Shown: one piece after another, positions 27,897 to 37,091 of the stretch
Numbering within the stretch: the stretch's first letter is position 1
How the letters are laid out: each line of letters begins with the position of its first letter
Source of the DNA: an uncultured Porphyromonadaceae bacterium
Lineage (GTDB): Bacteria > Bacteroidota > Bacteroidia > Bacteroidales > Muribaculaceae
Length of the DNA stretch: 64,000 nucleotides
Reading direction: 5' to 3'
Assembly: GCA_900550645.1 (NCBI GenBank)
Contig: URTA01000002.1
Location: forward strand, 38,139 to 102,138
Position numbers and translations under genes: made by a program
The notes under the pieces: model-generated
Seen by the model: the letters and a program-made list of their open reading frames with translations, nothing else
Told to the model about the DNA's origin: nothing
Database searches by the model: none

Positions 27897-28124
27897 TTTG
27901 GGCGTGTCGGTGTCGCGGTTTTCGCGTCGGTCTTGCAGCTTCTGCTTCTTGCGCAGGAAGACGGCGAGGGCGACTATAATCGCGAGTTCTACGGCTATCG
28001 AGCCGAAATATCGCAGCCAGTCCCCCTGAACTGTCAGCGTGTCACTGCCGATGTATGCCATGACGATTATGTAAATGAGCAGCAGGGCGGGCAGCCAGAT
28101 GTATTTTGTCCTCCTGAGGTTCAT
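27888..28124 (-). CDS. Small two-helix membrane protein
   Basis: A 78-residue protein with two transmembrane helices (YIWLPALLLIYIIVMAYIG and IAVELAIIVALAVFLRKK) and a basic, hydrophilic C-terminal tail. No family assigned. Its start overlaps the stop of the upstream exonuclease gene by 4 bases (ATGA), so it is translated with it. Function unknown. Confidence 0.75.
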   Translation of the reverse strand: MNLRRTKYIWLPALLLIYIIVMAYIGSDTLTVQGDWLRYFGSIAVELAIIVALAVFLRKKQKLQDRRENRDTDTPKNK

Positions 28125-28798
28125 TGTTGCTGCTGGGTGTTGTCGGGTGTTTCCGCAGTTTCTTCGGGGGTATCGGGGAGGATATACTGCGACTCGCGCG
28201 GCTTGAATATGCGGTTGCCAATGGCGTTGTATATCTGTATGCAGGCGTATGCGTCGAGAGCCGCGTATGCCTGTTGGTGGTCTGTAAGGGTCGGAGCTTC
28301 CCAGTTTGAGAGCCGCTGGTTTTTGGATATGCGCTGACCGAAGACGATGGCGTAGATACGTGAGAGGGAGTTGTCGATGATGCCAGACTGCTTGACGTAT
28401 GTCTGCAGGTCTACAAATCCCTTGGGGTTGAATTTGCGCAACTTGGAGAGGTTGGTGAAGTCGTCGTGCAGGGATAGGCCGACTTTGATTTTCACGGGGT
28501 CTTCAAACAGCTCCACAATTTCGTCGCGGAAGCCGCACTTGTTGATGCGGAAGAGGAAGCACTCGTTTTTGCCGCAAAGCTGTATCAGCGAGACCTTGTA
28601 TGACACGCCTTTTTTGAACGAGGGACGGGTTTCCGTGTCGAAGCCGATAATTTTTTCTCTTCGCAGAGACTCAATAGCGGCAGGCACGTCTTCCGCCTTC
28701 TCGATTACCGTTATTTTTTTTGTGTATCCGGCAGCGGGGAGTGTGGCGAGCTGCTGTTTTGAAATGCTTATCTTGAGAGTGTCGAGTATAGACCTCAT
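28121..28798 (-). CDS. 3'-5' exonuclease, RNase D-like DEDDy domain
   Basis: A 225-residue single DEDDy exonuclease domain. The catalytic acids are seen in IIGFDTETRPSF (Exo I, D and E), GLSLHDDFTNL (Exo II) and the Exo III motif YAALDAYACIQIY with Y and D in place. There is no HRDC domain, so it is shorter than E. coli RNase D and may act on RNA or DNA ends. First gene of a pair with the small membrane protein. Confidence 0.88.
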   Translation of the reverse strand: MRSILDTLKISISKQQLATLPAAGYTKKITVIEKAEDVPAAIESLRREKIIGFDTETRPSFKKGVSYKVSLIQLCGKNECFLFRINKCGFRDEIVELFEDPVKIKVGLSLHDDFTNLSKLRKFNPKGFVDLQTYVKQSGIIDNSLSRIYAIVFGQRISKNQRLSNWEAPTLTDHQQAYAALDAYACIQIYNAIGNRIFKPRESQYILPDTPEETAETPDNTQQQQ

Positions 28799-28837
28799 GA
28801 GTGTACGGTTGAATAGTTGTGTTATGGTGTGTCGCGG

Positions 28838-29488
28838 TCAGTCCATTACTATGTAATGTGAAGCCGGGTGGTGTTGTGACACATACTCGCGCAGGTACTT
28901 GCGTGTTTCGTCGCTGATGATTTTGTCGTTGTCGAAATAGGTGTTGTATACCACGGCCCACAGTGTCGCGCCGGCACGCTCGATGGACTGAAGCGTCAGC
29001 AGTGCGTGGTTGATAGAGCCGAGCTGTCCGTTTACGACTACCGCAGTCGGCAAGTTATGCTGGCAGATGTAGTCAATGGTCATGAAGTCCTCTTTGAGCG
29101 GTACCATAAGACCGCCGGCGCCCTCTACGAGAACACAGTCATATTCGCGGGCAAGCCGTTCAGTGCAGCGGGCAGCCACGTCATAGTCCAGCTCCACGCC
29201 GTCGATGTGTGCCGCGAGGTGCGGTGAGGCGGGGTAGGACAGGATGATAGGGTCAGTAGTATGGTCGATGTCACGCGGCTGCAAGGGTATGCCCATGATG
29301 CGGCGGTGAGCCTCTATATCTTCGCTTCGGTCGCGGCAACCGGTCTGTATGAGTTTTTGAGTGATGACTTTCCTGCCGGCCTGTGCCATGCGCTTTGCCA
29401 GCCAGCCTGTGGCGTATGTCTTGCCCACGTCTGTCCCGGTGCCGGTTACGAAAATGACGTGCGGCGCGTCAACAAATATTTCGTCCAT
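28838..29488 (-). CDS. bioD: Dethiobiotin synthetase
   Basis: ATP-dependent carboxylase forming the ureido ring of dethiobiotin. The P-loop is VTGTGTDVGKTYATGWLA. LIQTGCRD, the PASPHLAA motif that binds diaminopelargonic acid, and VLVEGAGGLMVPL are all present. The ATG at 29,488 (MDEIFVDAP) is preferred to one at 29,536, which adds residues not seen in the family. About 216 residues. No other bio gene is in the window, so the pathway must be completed elsewhere. Confidence 0.92.
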   Translation of the reverse strand: MDEIFVDAPHVIFVTGTGTDVGKTYATGWLAKRMAQAGRKVITQKLIQTGCRDRSEDIEAHRRIMGIPLQPRDIDHTTDPIILSYPASPHLAAHIDGVELDYDVAARCTERLAREYDCVLVEGAGGLMVPLKEDFMTIDYICQHNLPTAVVVNGQLGSINHALLTLQSIERAGATLWAVVYNTYFDNDKIISDETRKYLREYVSQHHPASHYIVMD

Positions 29489-29538
29489 GATGATAGTCGA
29501 TTTGTCGTATAGTGTGGGAGAGGGGTTTTGGCACACTA

Positions 29539-29576
29539 TAATAGCTATGGTCGCCTCGAGGACGCCATAGCTATTA
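29539..29576. repeat. 12-base perfect inverted repeat between bioD and glyA
   Basis: TAATAGCTATGG (29,539-29,550) and CCATAGCTATTA (29,565-29,576) with a 14-base loop that itself contains CCTCGAGG. It lies downstream of glyA, 20 bases after its stop. There is no T-run on either strand, so it is a possible terminator, RNA-stabilising hairpin, or protein-binding site. Confidence 0.6.
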
Positions 29577-29595
29577 CAGTCTGAGAGTCGTCTGA

Positions 29596-30876
29596 TTACC
29601 AGGCGAACATCGGATATGCGTTCATCAGTTCGTTGACCTGAGCGCGAACTTCTGCGATTACGCTCTCGTCGTCAGCGTTAGAGAGTACGCGGTCGATGAA
29701 GTCTGCGATAGTCTCCATGAGTTCCTCCTTTGCGCCGCGAGTAGTGATAGCGGCAGTGCCGAAGCGGAGGCCTGAAGTCAGGAACGGGCTGCGGGTGTCG
29801 TAGGGCACCATGTTCTTGTTGGCAGTGATGTCAGCCTCAACAAGCACGCGCTCTGCTTTCTTGCCGCTCATCTCAGGGAACTTGGGACGCAGGTCTACGA
29901 GCATGCAGTGGTTGTCAGTGCCGTCAGAGATAATCTTGTAGCCACGAGCGATGAGGGCAGCTGCAAGTGCAGAAGCGTTCTTCTTCACCTGTTCAGCGTA
30001 TGCACGCCATTCGGGCTGTAGGCACTCGCCGAAGGCAACAGCCTTGGCTGCGATGACGTGCTCGAGCGGGCCGCCCTGTACGCCGGGGAACACTGCAGAG
30101 TCGAGCAGAGCAGACATCTTCTTGATTTCGCCTTTCGGAGTCTTCTTGCCCCAGGGGTTGTCGAAGTCCTTGCCCATGAGGATCATGCCGCCACGCGGGC
30201 CACGGAGGGTCTTGTGTGTGGTGGTAGTGACGATGTGAGCATGCTTAACCGGGTTTTCGAGCAGTCCGGCAGCGATGAGACCAGCGGGGTGAGCCATGTC
30301 AACCATGAAGATAGCGCCGATCTCGTCGGCGAGTTTGCGGATGCGTGCGTAGTCCCACTCGCGGCTGTATGCGCTTGCACCGGCGATGATGAGTTTCGGA
30401 CGCTGTGCGCGAGCCTTCTCCTCCATCTCCTCATAGTTTACGCGGCCGGTCTCTGCGTCAACAGTGTAGCTGATAGGGTTGAACATCAGACCAGAGAAGT
30501 TTACAGGGCTTCCGTGGCTGAGGTGTCCGCCGTGGCTGAGGTCCATGCCCATGAATGTGTCGTCGGCCTGCAGGCAAGCCATGAACACAGCCATGTTGGC
30601 CTGTGCGCCGCTGTGTGGCTGCACGTTGACCCACTCTGCATCGAACAGTTTCTTCGCGCGTTCACGGGCAAGGTTTTCAACCTCGTCCACAACCTGACAG
30701 CCGCCGTAGTAGCGGTGAGCGGGATAGCCTTCAGCATACTTGTTGGTCAGGCAAGACCCCATAGCCTTCATCACCTCGTCGCTGACGAAGTTCTCGCTTG
30801 CTATCAACTCGATGCCGCGACGCTGGCGCAGGTGTTCGCGGTCAATCATGTCAAAGATTTGATTGTCTCTCTGCAT
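29596..30876 (-). CDS. glyA: Serine hydroxymethyltransferase
   Basis: PLP enzyme interconverting serine and glycine with tetrahydrofolate. The 426-residue protein has [17 protein letters not shown] at the start, the PLP lysine in [28 protein letters not shown], and [13 protein letters not shown] near the C terminus. Consensus promoter upstream; an inverted repeat lies just past the stop. Confidence 0.97.
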   Translation of the reverse strand: MQRDNQIFDMIDREHLRQRRGIELIASENFVSDEVMKAMGSCLTNKYAEGYPAHRYYGGCQVVDEVENLARERAKKLFDAEWVNVQPHSGAQANMAVFMACLQADDTFMGMDLSHGGHLSHGSPVNFSGLMFNPISYTVDAETGRVNYEEMEEKARAQRPKLIIAGASAYSREWDYARIRKLADEIGAIFMVDMAHPAGLIAAGLLENPVKHAHIVTTTTHKTLRGPRGGMILMGKDFDNPWGKKTPKGEIKKMSALLDSAVFPGVQGGPLEHVIAAKAVAFGECLQPEWRAYAEQVKKNASALAAALIARGYKIISDGTDNHCMLVDLRPKFPEMSGKKAERVLVEADITANKNMVPYDTRSPFLTSGLRFGTAAITTRGAKEELMETIADFIDRVLSNADDESVIAEVRAQVNELMNAYPMFAW

Positions 30877-30968
30877 TTTTGTTCTATATTTTTGCTTGTT
30901 TGATTATGTTTTTACTCGTCATTGCGCGGTGTCACTCCTTTGACGGTTAGCCGCCGCACAATCTGCTG

Positions 30969-30999
30969 CAAAGGTAGCAAGAGGACAGCGAATAACCAA
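30969..30999 (-). promoter_or_regulatory. glyA promoter
   Basis: Minus strand TTG (30,997-30,999), 20 bases, TACCTTTG (30,969-30,976); about 90 bases of leader before the glyA start codon. Confidence 0.6.
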
Positions 31000-31013
31000 A
31001 TTTTCAGGGGGCA

Positions 31014-32306
31014 TTAACCTCCGAAATTGTCGTAATGTATGCTCGACGGCTCAACGCCGAGGTCGTAGAGCATCTTGTTCACCGCATTGCTCATCGGGCC
31101 GGGTCCGCACATGTAGTATTCGATGTCCTCGGGCGCGGGATGGTCTTTCAGGTATTTGTCATACATCACCTGATGCACGAAGCCAGCCGTATACTTCACG
31201 CCGGCGGCATCTGCTGCCGGGTCGGGACGGTCGAGCGCGAGATAGAACTTGAAGTTTGGGAACTCTTTCTCCAGCTCGAGGAAGTCTTGCAGGTAGAACA
31301 CCTCATTCAGTGCGCGTGCGCCGTAGAAATAAGACATCTTGCGGTCTGTGACGTGCATAGTGCGTGTCAGGTGCATAATCTGTGCGCGGAGGGGAGCCAT
31401 GCCGGCGCCGCCGCCTACCCATATCATCTCCGCCTTGGAGTCGAAAATCGGGTGGAAGTCGCCGTACGGGCCGCTCATCAGCACCTTGTCGCCCGGCTTG
31501 AGGGTGAATATGTATGAGGAGGCAATGCCTGGAGAAACCGGCATGAAACCAGTCTTGGGTTTGGGCTGGAACGGCGGGGTGGCAATGCGGACTGTCAGCA
31601 TGATGCGGTCTCCCTCTGCCGGGTAGTTGGCCATGGAGTATGCCCTGACGGTCTCCTCGGTGTTGCGGCACTTGAGCGTGAACAGCCCGAACTTTTCCCA
31701 AGCCGGGAGGTACTCGTCGCCGATAAGGCTCTTGTCGATGTCCTTGTCGTAGTCCATTTCGTATTTCGGTATGCGTATCTGCGCATACGAGCCGGGGATG
31801 AAGTTCATGTGTTCCCCTTCGGGGAGCTTGACGATGAACTCCTTTATGAACGTGGCGACATTGCGGTTGGAGATTACCTCACATTCCCACTCCTTGACAT
31901 CGAGTGCTGACTCGTCGAGGTGTATGCTCATGTCTCCCTTGACTTTGACCTGGCAGCCGAGCCTCCAGTGGTCTTTGGCCTGACGGCGTGAGAAATGCAC
32001 GGCTTCGGTAGGCAGCATCTCTCCGCCGCCTTCTGCCACCTGGACTTTGCACTGTCCGCAGCTGCCCTTTCCGCCGCACGCAGAGGAGAGGTGGACGCCC
32101 GCGTCGGCAAGCGATGCAAGCAGCGATTTGCCGGCAGCCGTACGCACGGTCTTTTTGCCTGAATTGATGTCGATAGTTACTTCGCCGGACGATACGAGCC
32201 ATTTCTTGGCCAACAGCAGTACCAGTACCAGCACAAGGGTGATGACAAGGAAGATGGCCGAGGCCGCAGCCACGGAATGCCATGCTATTGTGGTGAGTGT
32301 TGACAT
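31014..32306 (-). CDS. nqrF: Na+-translocating NADH:quinone reductase subunit F
   Basis: Electron entry subunit of Na+-NQR. It has an N-terminal membrane anchor (IFLVITLVLVLVLLLAKKWLV), a [2Fe-2S] ferredoxin domain with ligands in SACGGKGSCGQC plus a distal cysteine in WRLGCQVKV, then FAD (YSMANYPAE) and NADH domains (MIWVGGGAGMAPLRA and the C-terminal YYMCGPGPM). The 430-residue length fits. Last gene of the nqrABCDEF operon. Confidence 0.97.
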   Translation of the reverse strand: MSTLTTIAWHSVAAASAIFLVITLVLVLVLLLAKKWLVSSGEVTIDINSGKKTVRTAAGKSLLASLADAGVHLSSACGGKGSCGQCKVQVAEGGGEMLPTEAVHFSRRQAKDHWRLGCQVKVKGDMSIHLDESALDVKEWECEVISNRNVATFIKEFIVKLPEGEHMNFIPGSYAQIRIPKYEMDYDKDIDKSLIGDEYLPAWEKFGLFTLKCRNTEETVRAYSMANYPAEGDRIMLTVRIATPPFQPKPKTGFMPVSPGIASSYIFTLKPGDKVLMSGPYGDFHPIFDSKAEMIWVGGGAGMAPLRAQIMHLTRTMHVTDRKMSYFYGARALNEVFYLQDFLELEKEFPNFKFYLALDRPDPAADAAGVKYTAGFVHQVMYDKYLKDHPAPEDIEYYMCGPGPMSNAVNKMLYDLGVEPSSIHYDNFGG

Positions 32307-32330
32307 ATCTTATTGTTGGATAGGGGAGCG

Positions 32331-32945
32331 TTATAGTTTGATGCCGAGGAAGCTCATGAAGGCTATGCCCATGAGACCGGTGATTATGAAAGTGATGCCG
32401 ATGCCGCGCAGCGGTTTCGGTATGTTGCTGTAAGCGAGCCGCTCGCGTATCGCCGCGAGGCATGTTATGGCGAGCAGCCAGCCTATGCCCGAGCCGGCAC
32501 CGTATACCGTAGCCGTCCATGCGTCGGCAAACTCGCGCTGCTGCATGAAGAGCACCGCGCCGAGGATAGCGCAGTTTACGGCTATCAGCGGCAGGAAGAT
32601 GCCGAGCGAATTATACAGCGAGGGGGAATATTTCTCGATGACCATCTCGAGTATCTGCACCAGAGCCGCGATGACGGCGATGAACATGATGAGTCCGAGG
32701 AAACTGAGGTCGGTCGATGCGTAATCGCTGCCGAGCCATGCCAGCGCGCCGGGCTTCAGCACATACTCGTTGATGCACCAGCACAGCGGCAATGCTATGA
32801 TGAGGACGAAGCTGACGGCAATGCCGAGGCCGAAAGCCGTCTTGACGTTTTTCGATACCGCCAGGAATGAACACATACCCAGGAAGTATGCGAATATCAT
32901 GTTGTCGATGAATATCGACTTGATGAACAGATTCAGATTTTCCAT
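32331..32945 (-). CDS. nqrE: Na+-NQR subunit E
   Basis: A 204-residue membrane subunit with about six helices. The conserved start [30 protein letters not shown] carries the cysteine that shares an intramembrane iron centre with NqrD in the known structure. Homologous to NqrD and to RnfA. Placed between nqrF and nqrD with short gaps. Confidence 0.97.
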   Translation of the reverse strand: MENLNLFIKSIFIDNMIFAYFLGMCSFLAVSKNVKTAFGLGIAVSFVLIIALPLCWCINEYVLKPGALAWLGSDYASTDLSFLGLIMFIAVIAALVQILEMVIEKYSPSLYNSLGIFLPLIAVNCAILGAVLFMQQREFADAWTATVYGAGSGIGWLLAITCLAAIRERLAYSNIPKPLRGIGITFIITGLMGIAFMSFLGIKL

Positions 32946-32970
32946 ATTGTTCCTTTAATGTGTTCCGTTG

Positions 32971-33594
32971 TTACTTTTCCTGCAAGTCCTTGTTGCGCGA
33001 GCGGTGCGCCCAGATGATGCAAGCGAGCGTGATGAGTGCCATCGGCGGCAGTATCATCATGCCGTTGTTCTGGTAGCCGGCGTCATACAGAGCCTGCGGT
33101 ATAACCTGATAGCCCATGAGCGTTCCGCTGCCGAGCAGCTCGCGGAAGAAGGCGACAATAATCAGGATAATACCGTATCCCAAGCCGTTGCCGATGCCGT
33201 CGAGGAACGACGGCCAGGGGCGATGACTCATGGCAAAGGCCTCGAGGCGGCCCATGAGTATGCAGTTGGTGATTATCAGACCGATGAACACTGACAGCTG
33301 CTTGCTCACGTCATAGTTCCATGCTTTCAGCACCTGGTCAACGACTACCACGAGAGCTGCTACCACTACGAGCTGCACGATGATGCGTATTGACGAGGGT
33401 ATGGTGTTGCGCATGAAGGATATAATGACATTTGCCAGTGCGAGCACAGCGACCACGGAAATGGTCATCACGATAGCCGGTTCGAGTTTCGCAGTCACGG
33501 CAAGTGCCGAGCAGATGCCGAGCACCTGGACTATAACCGGATTGTCTTTTGACAATGGGTTGACGAGTGGAAATAACTTCTTTGATATAGCCAT
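32971..33594 (-). CDS. nqrD: Na+-NQR subunit D
   Basis: A 207-residue polytopic subunit. NPVIVQVLGICSALAVTAKLEPAIVM contains the conserved cysteine near the first helix that contributes to the intramembrane Fe centre; LIITNCILMGRLEAFAM carries the second. Two bases separate it from nqrC. Confidence 0.97.
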   Translation of the reverse strand: MAISKKLFPLVNPLSKDNPVIVQVLGICSALAVTAKLEPAIVMTISVVAVLALANVIISFMRNTIPSSIRIIVQLVVVAALVVVVDQVLKAWNYDVSKQLSVFIGLIITNCILMGRLEAFAMSHRPWPSFLDGIGNGLGYGIILIIVAFFRELLGSGTLMGYQVIPQALYDAGYQNNGMMILPPMALITLACIIWAHRSRNKDLQEK

Positions 33595-33596
33595 GG

Positions 33597-34322
33597 TCAG
33601 TTGTTCTGTCGGTTTTCTTGGATTTTGATTAGGAATGAGGAGTAGGGCTGGAGCGAGGAGCGAAGCATCTTCTGCACGCCTTGGCTGGTGATAGTGCCTC
33701 CGCTGACGCCGTTCACATAGTCGCCTTCGTTGGGCTTCTGTCCGGCCTTGACTACGGCAATGGATTCAAACACGCCGTCAACGAACACGTTCTTGCCCTT
33801 GAACTGGTCTGCAAACTCGGGCTTCTCGATTTCCGCTCCCAGTCCGGGAGTCTCGCCTTGGTGAGAGAAATACGCTCCGTAGATAGTGTCGCCGTTGTCG
33901 TCAAAAGCGACATATCCCCATATCGGTCCCCAAAGTCCTGCGCCGTAGCAGGGGAGGATGTACTTTGTGCCGTCATCGGTTTTGCCGACGAATACGGGCA
34001 GCATACGCTCGTTGTCGGGTTTCTTCACTTCGTCAGCCACATTGATGTCGAAGGCCTCTTGTGAAGACTCGACTTTGTCGCCTCGGTAGTTGACGATGTA
34101 GCTGTCGGTGATTGTCTTTTCATAGAGAACCGGGATTTCGGCATTGTCCTGCGGTGTGACGTGTACGGCGGCGAGGATTTGCCGCTTCGTGTCGTTGGCA
34201 ATGTTGTCGAGCTGCTCCGGGCGAAGAGCCTGATATACCATCGACAGCACGATGCCGACGGCCAGCACGAGAACTGCCGAATATATTATCGTGTAGGTGT
34301 TGCCTTGTCTGTTGATTTTCAT
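33597..34322 (-). CDS. nqrC: Na+-NQR subunit C, covalent FMN carrier
   Basis: A 241-residue subunit with one N-terminal helix (IIYSAVLVLAVGIVLSMVYQAL) and a periplasmic FMN-binding domain. The flavinylation site is in VNGVSGGTITSQGVQ, where the Thr would bind FMN through a phosphoester; the usual SGAT is here SGGT, a permitted variation. The start overlaps the nqrB stop by 4 bases. Confidence 0.95.
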   Translation of the reverse strand: MKINRQGNTYTIIYSAVLVLAVGIVLSMVYQALRPEQLDNIANDTKRQILAAVHVTPQDNAEIPVLYEKTITDSYIVNYRGDKVESSQEAFDINVADEVKKPDNERMLPVFVGKTDDGTKYILPCYGAGLWGPIWGYVAFDDNGDTIYGAYFSHQGETPGLGAEIEKPEFADQFKGKNVFVDGVFESIAVVKAGQKPNEGDYVNGVSGGTITSQGVQKMLRSSLQPYSSFLIKIQENRQNN

Positions 34323-35521
34323 GGTTTCTGTGTATTAGCGGGTTTCACAGCGCGGCGCATGCGGCGGCGTATGTTGGCCGACACGACGCAGTAGTCTATC
34401 AGCGACGCGAAGCAGTTCATAAGCAGCACAGCGAGCATCGCTCCCTCGGGGAAGCCGGTGTTGTAGCAGCGTATCACTATTGCCATCACGCCTATCAGAA
34501 AGCCGTAGATGTATTTGCCGGTATTTGTGCGGCATGCTGTCACAGGGTCTGTTGCCATGAACACTATCGCAAACGCGAAGCCGCCGAGACAAACCTGTTC
34601 GAGCGGCGTGAGGAATGTCGCCGGGTACAGCGGCGAGGCAAAGGTGTTGGCGATAAATCCCATCGCAAGTCCTCCGACGAGTGCAGACAGCATGATGCGC
34701 CAGCTTGCCATGCCAGTGGCGAGGAGTATGACCGCGCCTATGAGTATGCACAGCGTGGAGGTCTCGCCCCATGAGCCGGGTATGAACCCGAAGAACATGT
34801 CAGATAGCGATACGGGGTCTCCTACGATATTGGTTATCGCAGCATGCGGGTCTGGAGCAGAAGCTATTTGCCCGAGCGGCGTTGCGCCGGAGAAGCCGTC
34901 AACGGGAGTTGCGCCTCCGAGCGAAACGAATACCTGGTCGCCGCTCATCTTGGTGGGGTATGCGAAGAACAGGAATGCACGGGCCACGAGCGCGACGTTC
35001 AGGAAGTTGTAGCCCGTTCCGCCGAACACTTCCTTGGCGAATACCACGGCGAAAGCTACTGCTATGGCGAGCATCCACCAGGGGGTGTCAACCGGGCAAA
35101 TCATTGGTATCAGTATGCCGGACACCAGAAAGCCCTCCTGTATTTCATGGTGGCGTATCTGCGCGACGATGAACTCTATGCCGAGTCCGACTACGTATGC
35201 CGTTACGATGTTGGGCAATGCAGCCCATAGTCCGTACAGGAACATCTGCAGCAGCCCCATGTCAGTGCCTGCTGCAAGCGAGTGCTGGTAGCCGATGTTC
35301 CATAGACCGAACAGAACGCACGGCATGAGCGCGAGGATGACTGTTGTCATAGTGCGCTTCGAGTCATTTGCGTCATGGATGTGTACGCCGCTCGAGGAGG
35401 TCTCGTTGGGCGTGTACAGGAATGTATAGAAGCCGTCAAACACAGAATGGAGTTTCTCGAATTTTCCTCCCTTGTCAAATTGCGGCTTTATCTTGTCTAA
35501 TTGGCGTTTTAGTCCTTTCAC
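34319..35521 (-). CDS. nqrB: Na+-NQR subunit B
   Basis: The 400-residue Na+-channel subunit with many transmembrane helices. VDGFSGATPLGQ provides the SGAT flavinylation threonine for the second covalent FMN. GGTGYNFLNVALVARAFLFFAYP and AFAIVFMATDPVTACRT are the conserved membrane segments. Lies about 50 bases downstream of nqrA. Confidence 0.97.
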   Translation of the reverse strand: MKGLKRQLDKIKPQFDKGGKFEKLHSVFDGFYTFLYTPNETSSSGVHIHDANDSKRTMTTVILALMPCVLFGLWNIGYQHSLAAGTDMGLLQMFLYGLWAALPNIVTAYVVGLGIEFIVAQIRHHEIQEGFLVSGILIPMICPVDTPWWMLAIAVAFAVVFAKEVFGGTGYNFLNVALVARAFLFFAYPTKMSGDQVFVSLGGATPVDGFSGATPLGQIASAPDPHAAITNIVGDPVSLSDMFFGFIPGSWGETSTLCILIGAVILLATGMASWRIMLSALVGGLAMGFIANTFASPLYPATFLTPLEQVCLGGFAFAIVFMATDPVTACRTNTGKYIYGFLIGVMAIVIRCYNTGFPEGAMLAVLLMNCFASLIDYCVVSANIRRRMRRAVKPANTQKP

Positions 35522-35574
35522 TGTTGGTGTCGTTTATCTTGTTGATTATGAGGCGACGTGATCTGCGGTACACG

Positions 35575-36915
35575 TCATTCAGTTTCTTGCCGCAGGTAGT
35601 CGAGTCCCTCGCGGACAATCTTCTGCAACGGAATTTTTGAGGTGTCAACAAACTCCGGGAGCGCGAAATCCTCGGGAGCGACCTCGTAGATGCCGAGCTG
35701 CTCCATTTTGTCGATGTCGCGTGCAATAATGGCTTTCAGCAGGTATTCCGGATATATGTCAAAAGGGAATACCTTGTCATATTCTCCGCTGAGTATCATG
35801 GCGCGATGTCCCCCCTTGACGCGGGCGTCAAAGTTGAACAAGCGGCGTGCTTTCAGGAAGAACGAGGGGAATGTGCGCTTCACGCTGTATTTGCCGGGAC
35901 ACATCGAAGCCCAGCCCATGAACTCGTCGGCAGTGTCTCCCTCTGCTATGATTGATATCTGGCGGTATGGGAAGCGCAGGTAACTGTTTTCATCCACACG
36001 GATGCCGGTCAGCACGTTGCCTGATATGATGCGTTCATTCTTTCCTCCGATGATATTGTCTTTTACCAAATCCTTGATAGCCGCGCCTATTGTTGTACGG
36101 ATAGTCTTGGGGTGCTTCGCTTCCGGTCCTGTTATGCCGACCTCGCAGCGGGTGTCGAGTTTCCCATGCAGCGAGAGATGCCCTATGCGGGCAGTCGTGC
36201 GAGCATCGAGCGTCAAGACTGTTTCCCCCTTGTTGACGGGGCATATCTGTGCTATCTGCACTCCGACGTTCCCGGCGGGGTGCGGCCCTTGGTATTCGAT
36301 GACATCGGCGTGCGCTGATGTGATTCCCGAGCCGAAAGCTGTGCCCAGATAGACTTTTCCTTCTGTGAGCATGGCGAGGATGCGAAGCCCCTCCTCTATG
36401 TCTTCATACATGTCTGGTGTGACTATTTCAGGGGCAAGCGGTGCGCTGTCGAAAGCGGTGACAAAGACATCGCGAAAAAGCGCGTCGGCAGCTGGGATTA
36501 TGTCATACGGGCGTTGACGCATCAAAGCCCACAGACCGCAGCGTTGCAGCGTCTCGCGCACTTGCTTTTCATTGGAGAAGTCGGTTGTCAAGTCGACTCT
36601 GCTGTCGCTTTCGCGCACGAGCGTGACCGCCTCGATTTTACGGCGTTCCCCGCGTATTACATCGGTGATTTTGCCAGCTACCGGAGAGACGAGGCTTATC
36701 GGGCTTCCGCCCTTGTCTTCCATGATTTTGCTTCCGACCTTTACTTCATCACCTGTAGAAACAACAGCCCTCCATTTTATGCCTGGGAAGTCATCCGGGA
36801 CGAGAGCAAAGTCAATTGATAAGGTGTCATCGGATACGTCATCGGATACGTCATTGGAAAGTCTCCCCGCCAACGGAATATCCAGACCCTTCTTAATTCT
36901 TATAGTCTCGGCCAT
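35575..36915 (-). CDS. nqrA: Na+-NQR subunit A
   Basis: Cytoplasmic subunit near the quinone site, 446 residues. Conserved blocks: IKKGLDIPLAG, VKVGSKIMEDKG, PVAGKITDVIRGERRKIEAV and YLRFPYRQISIIAEG. First gene of the operon, read from the promoter at 36,972-37,001. A small tandem repetition near the N terminus (VSDDVSDD, from two 12-base units around 36,827-36,855) lies in a normally variable loop. Confidence 0.96.
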   Translation of the reverse strand: MAETIRIKKGLDIPLAGRLSNDVSDDVSDDTLSIDFALVPDDFPGIKWRAVVSTGDEVKVGSKIMEDKGGSPISLVSPVAGKITDVIRGERRKIEAVTLVRESDSRVDLTTDFSNEKQVRETLQRCGLWALMRQRPYDIIPAADALFRDVFVTAFDSAPLAPEIVTPDMYEDIEEGLRILAMLTEGKVYLGTAFGSGITSAHADVIEYQGPHPAGNVGVQIAQICPVNKGETVLTLDARTTARIGHLSLHGKLDTRCEVGITGPEAKHPKTIRTTIGAAIKDLVKDNIIGGKNERIISGNVLTGIRVDENSYLRFPYRQISIIAEGDTADEFMGWASMCPGKYSVKRTFPSFFLKARRLFNFDARVKGGHRAMILSGEYDKVFPFDIYPEYLLKAIIARDIDKMEQLGIYEVAPEDFALPEFVDTSKIPLQKIVREGLDYLRQETE

Positions 36916-36971
36916 AAGTTATGTTTTAATCGTTGACCCTGCGTTCTCACGCAGTCTATATATTTATAACA

Positions 36972-37001
36972 CAAAATTACGAATAAATCCTCGTTTCTCA
37001 A
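36972..37001 (-). promoter_or_regulatory. Promoter of the nqrABCDEF operon
   Basis: Minus strand TTTG (TTG at 36,999-37,001), 19 bases, TAATTTTG (36,972-36,979), leaving a ~50-base leader before nqrA. The only good promoter found for the six-gene operon. Confidence 0.6.
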
Positions 37002-37030
37002 AGAGCAAGCCTCCGAAAAAGTGCTGTTTG

Positions 37031-37068
37031 AAATGAAAAATCGGGTGTGCCGTAACGGCGCACCCGAT
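37031..37068 (-). terminator. Terminator of the pstS-like/TPR operon
   Basis: 13-base stem (37,040-37,052 with 37,056-37,068, one G-T pair) and a three-base loop. On the minus strand it is followed by a T-run (plus-strand AAAAA at 37,036-37,040). It begins 24 bases after the TPR gene stop. Confidence 0.85.
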
Positions 37069-37091
37069 AGAATAACATTGGTCGGCTTAAA

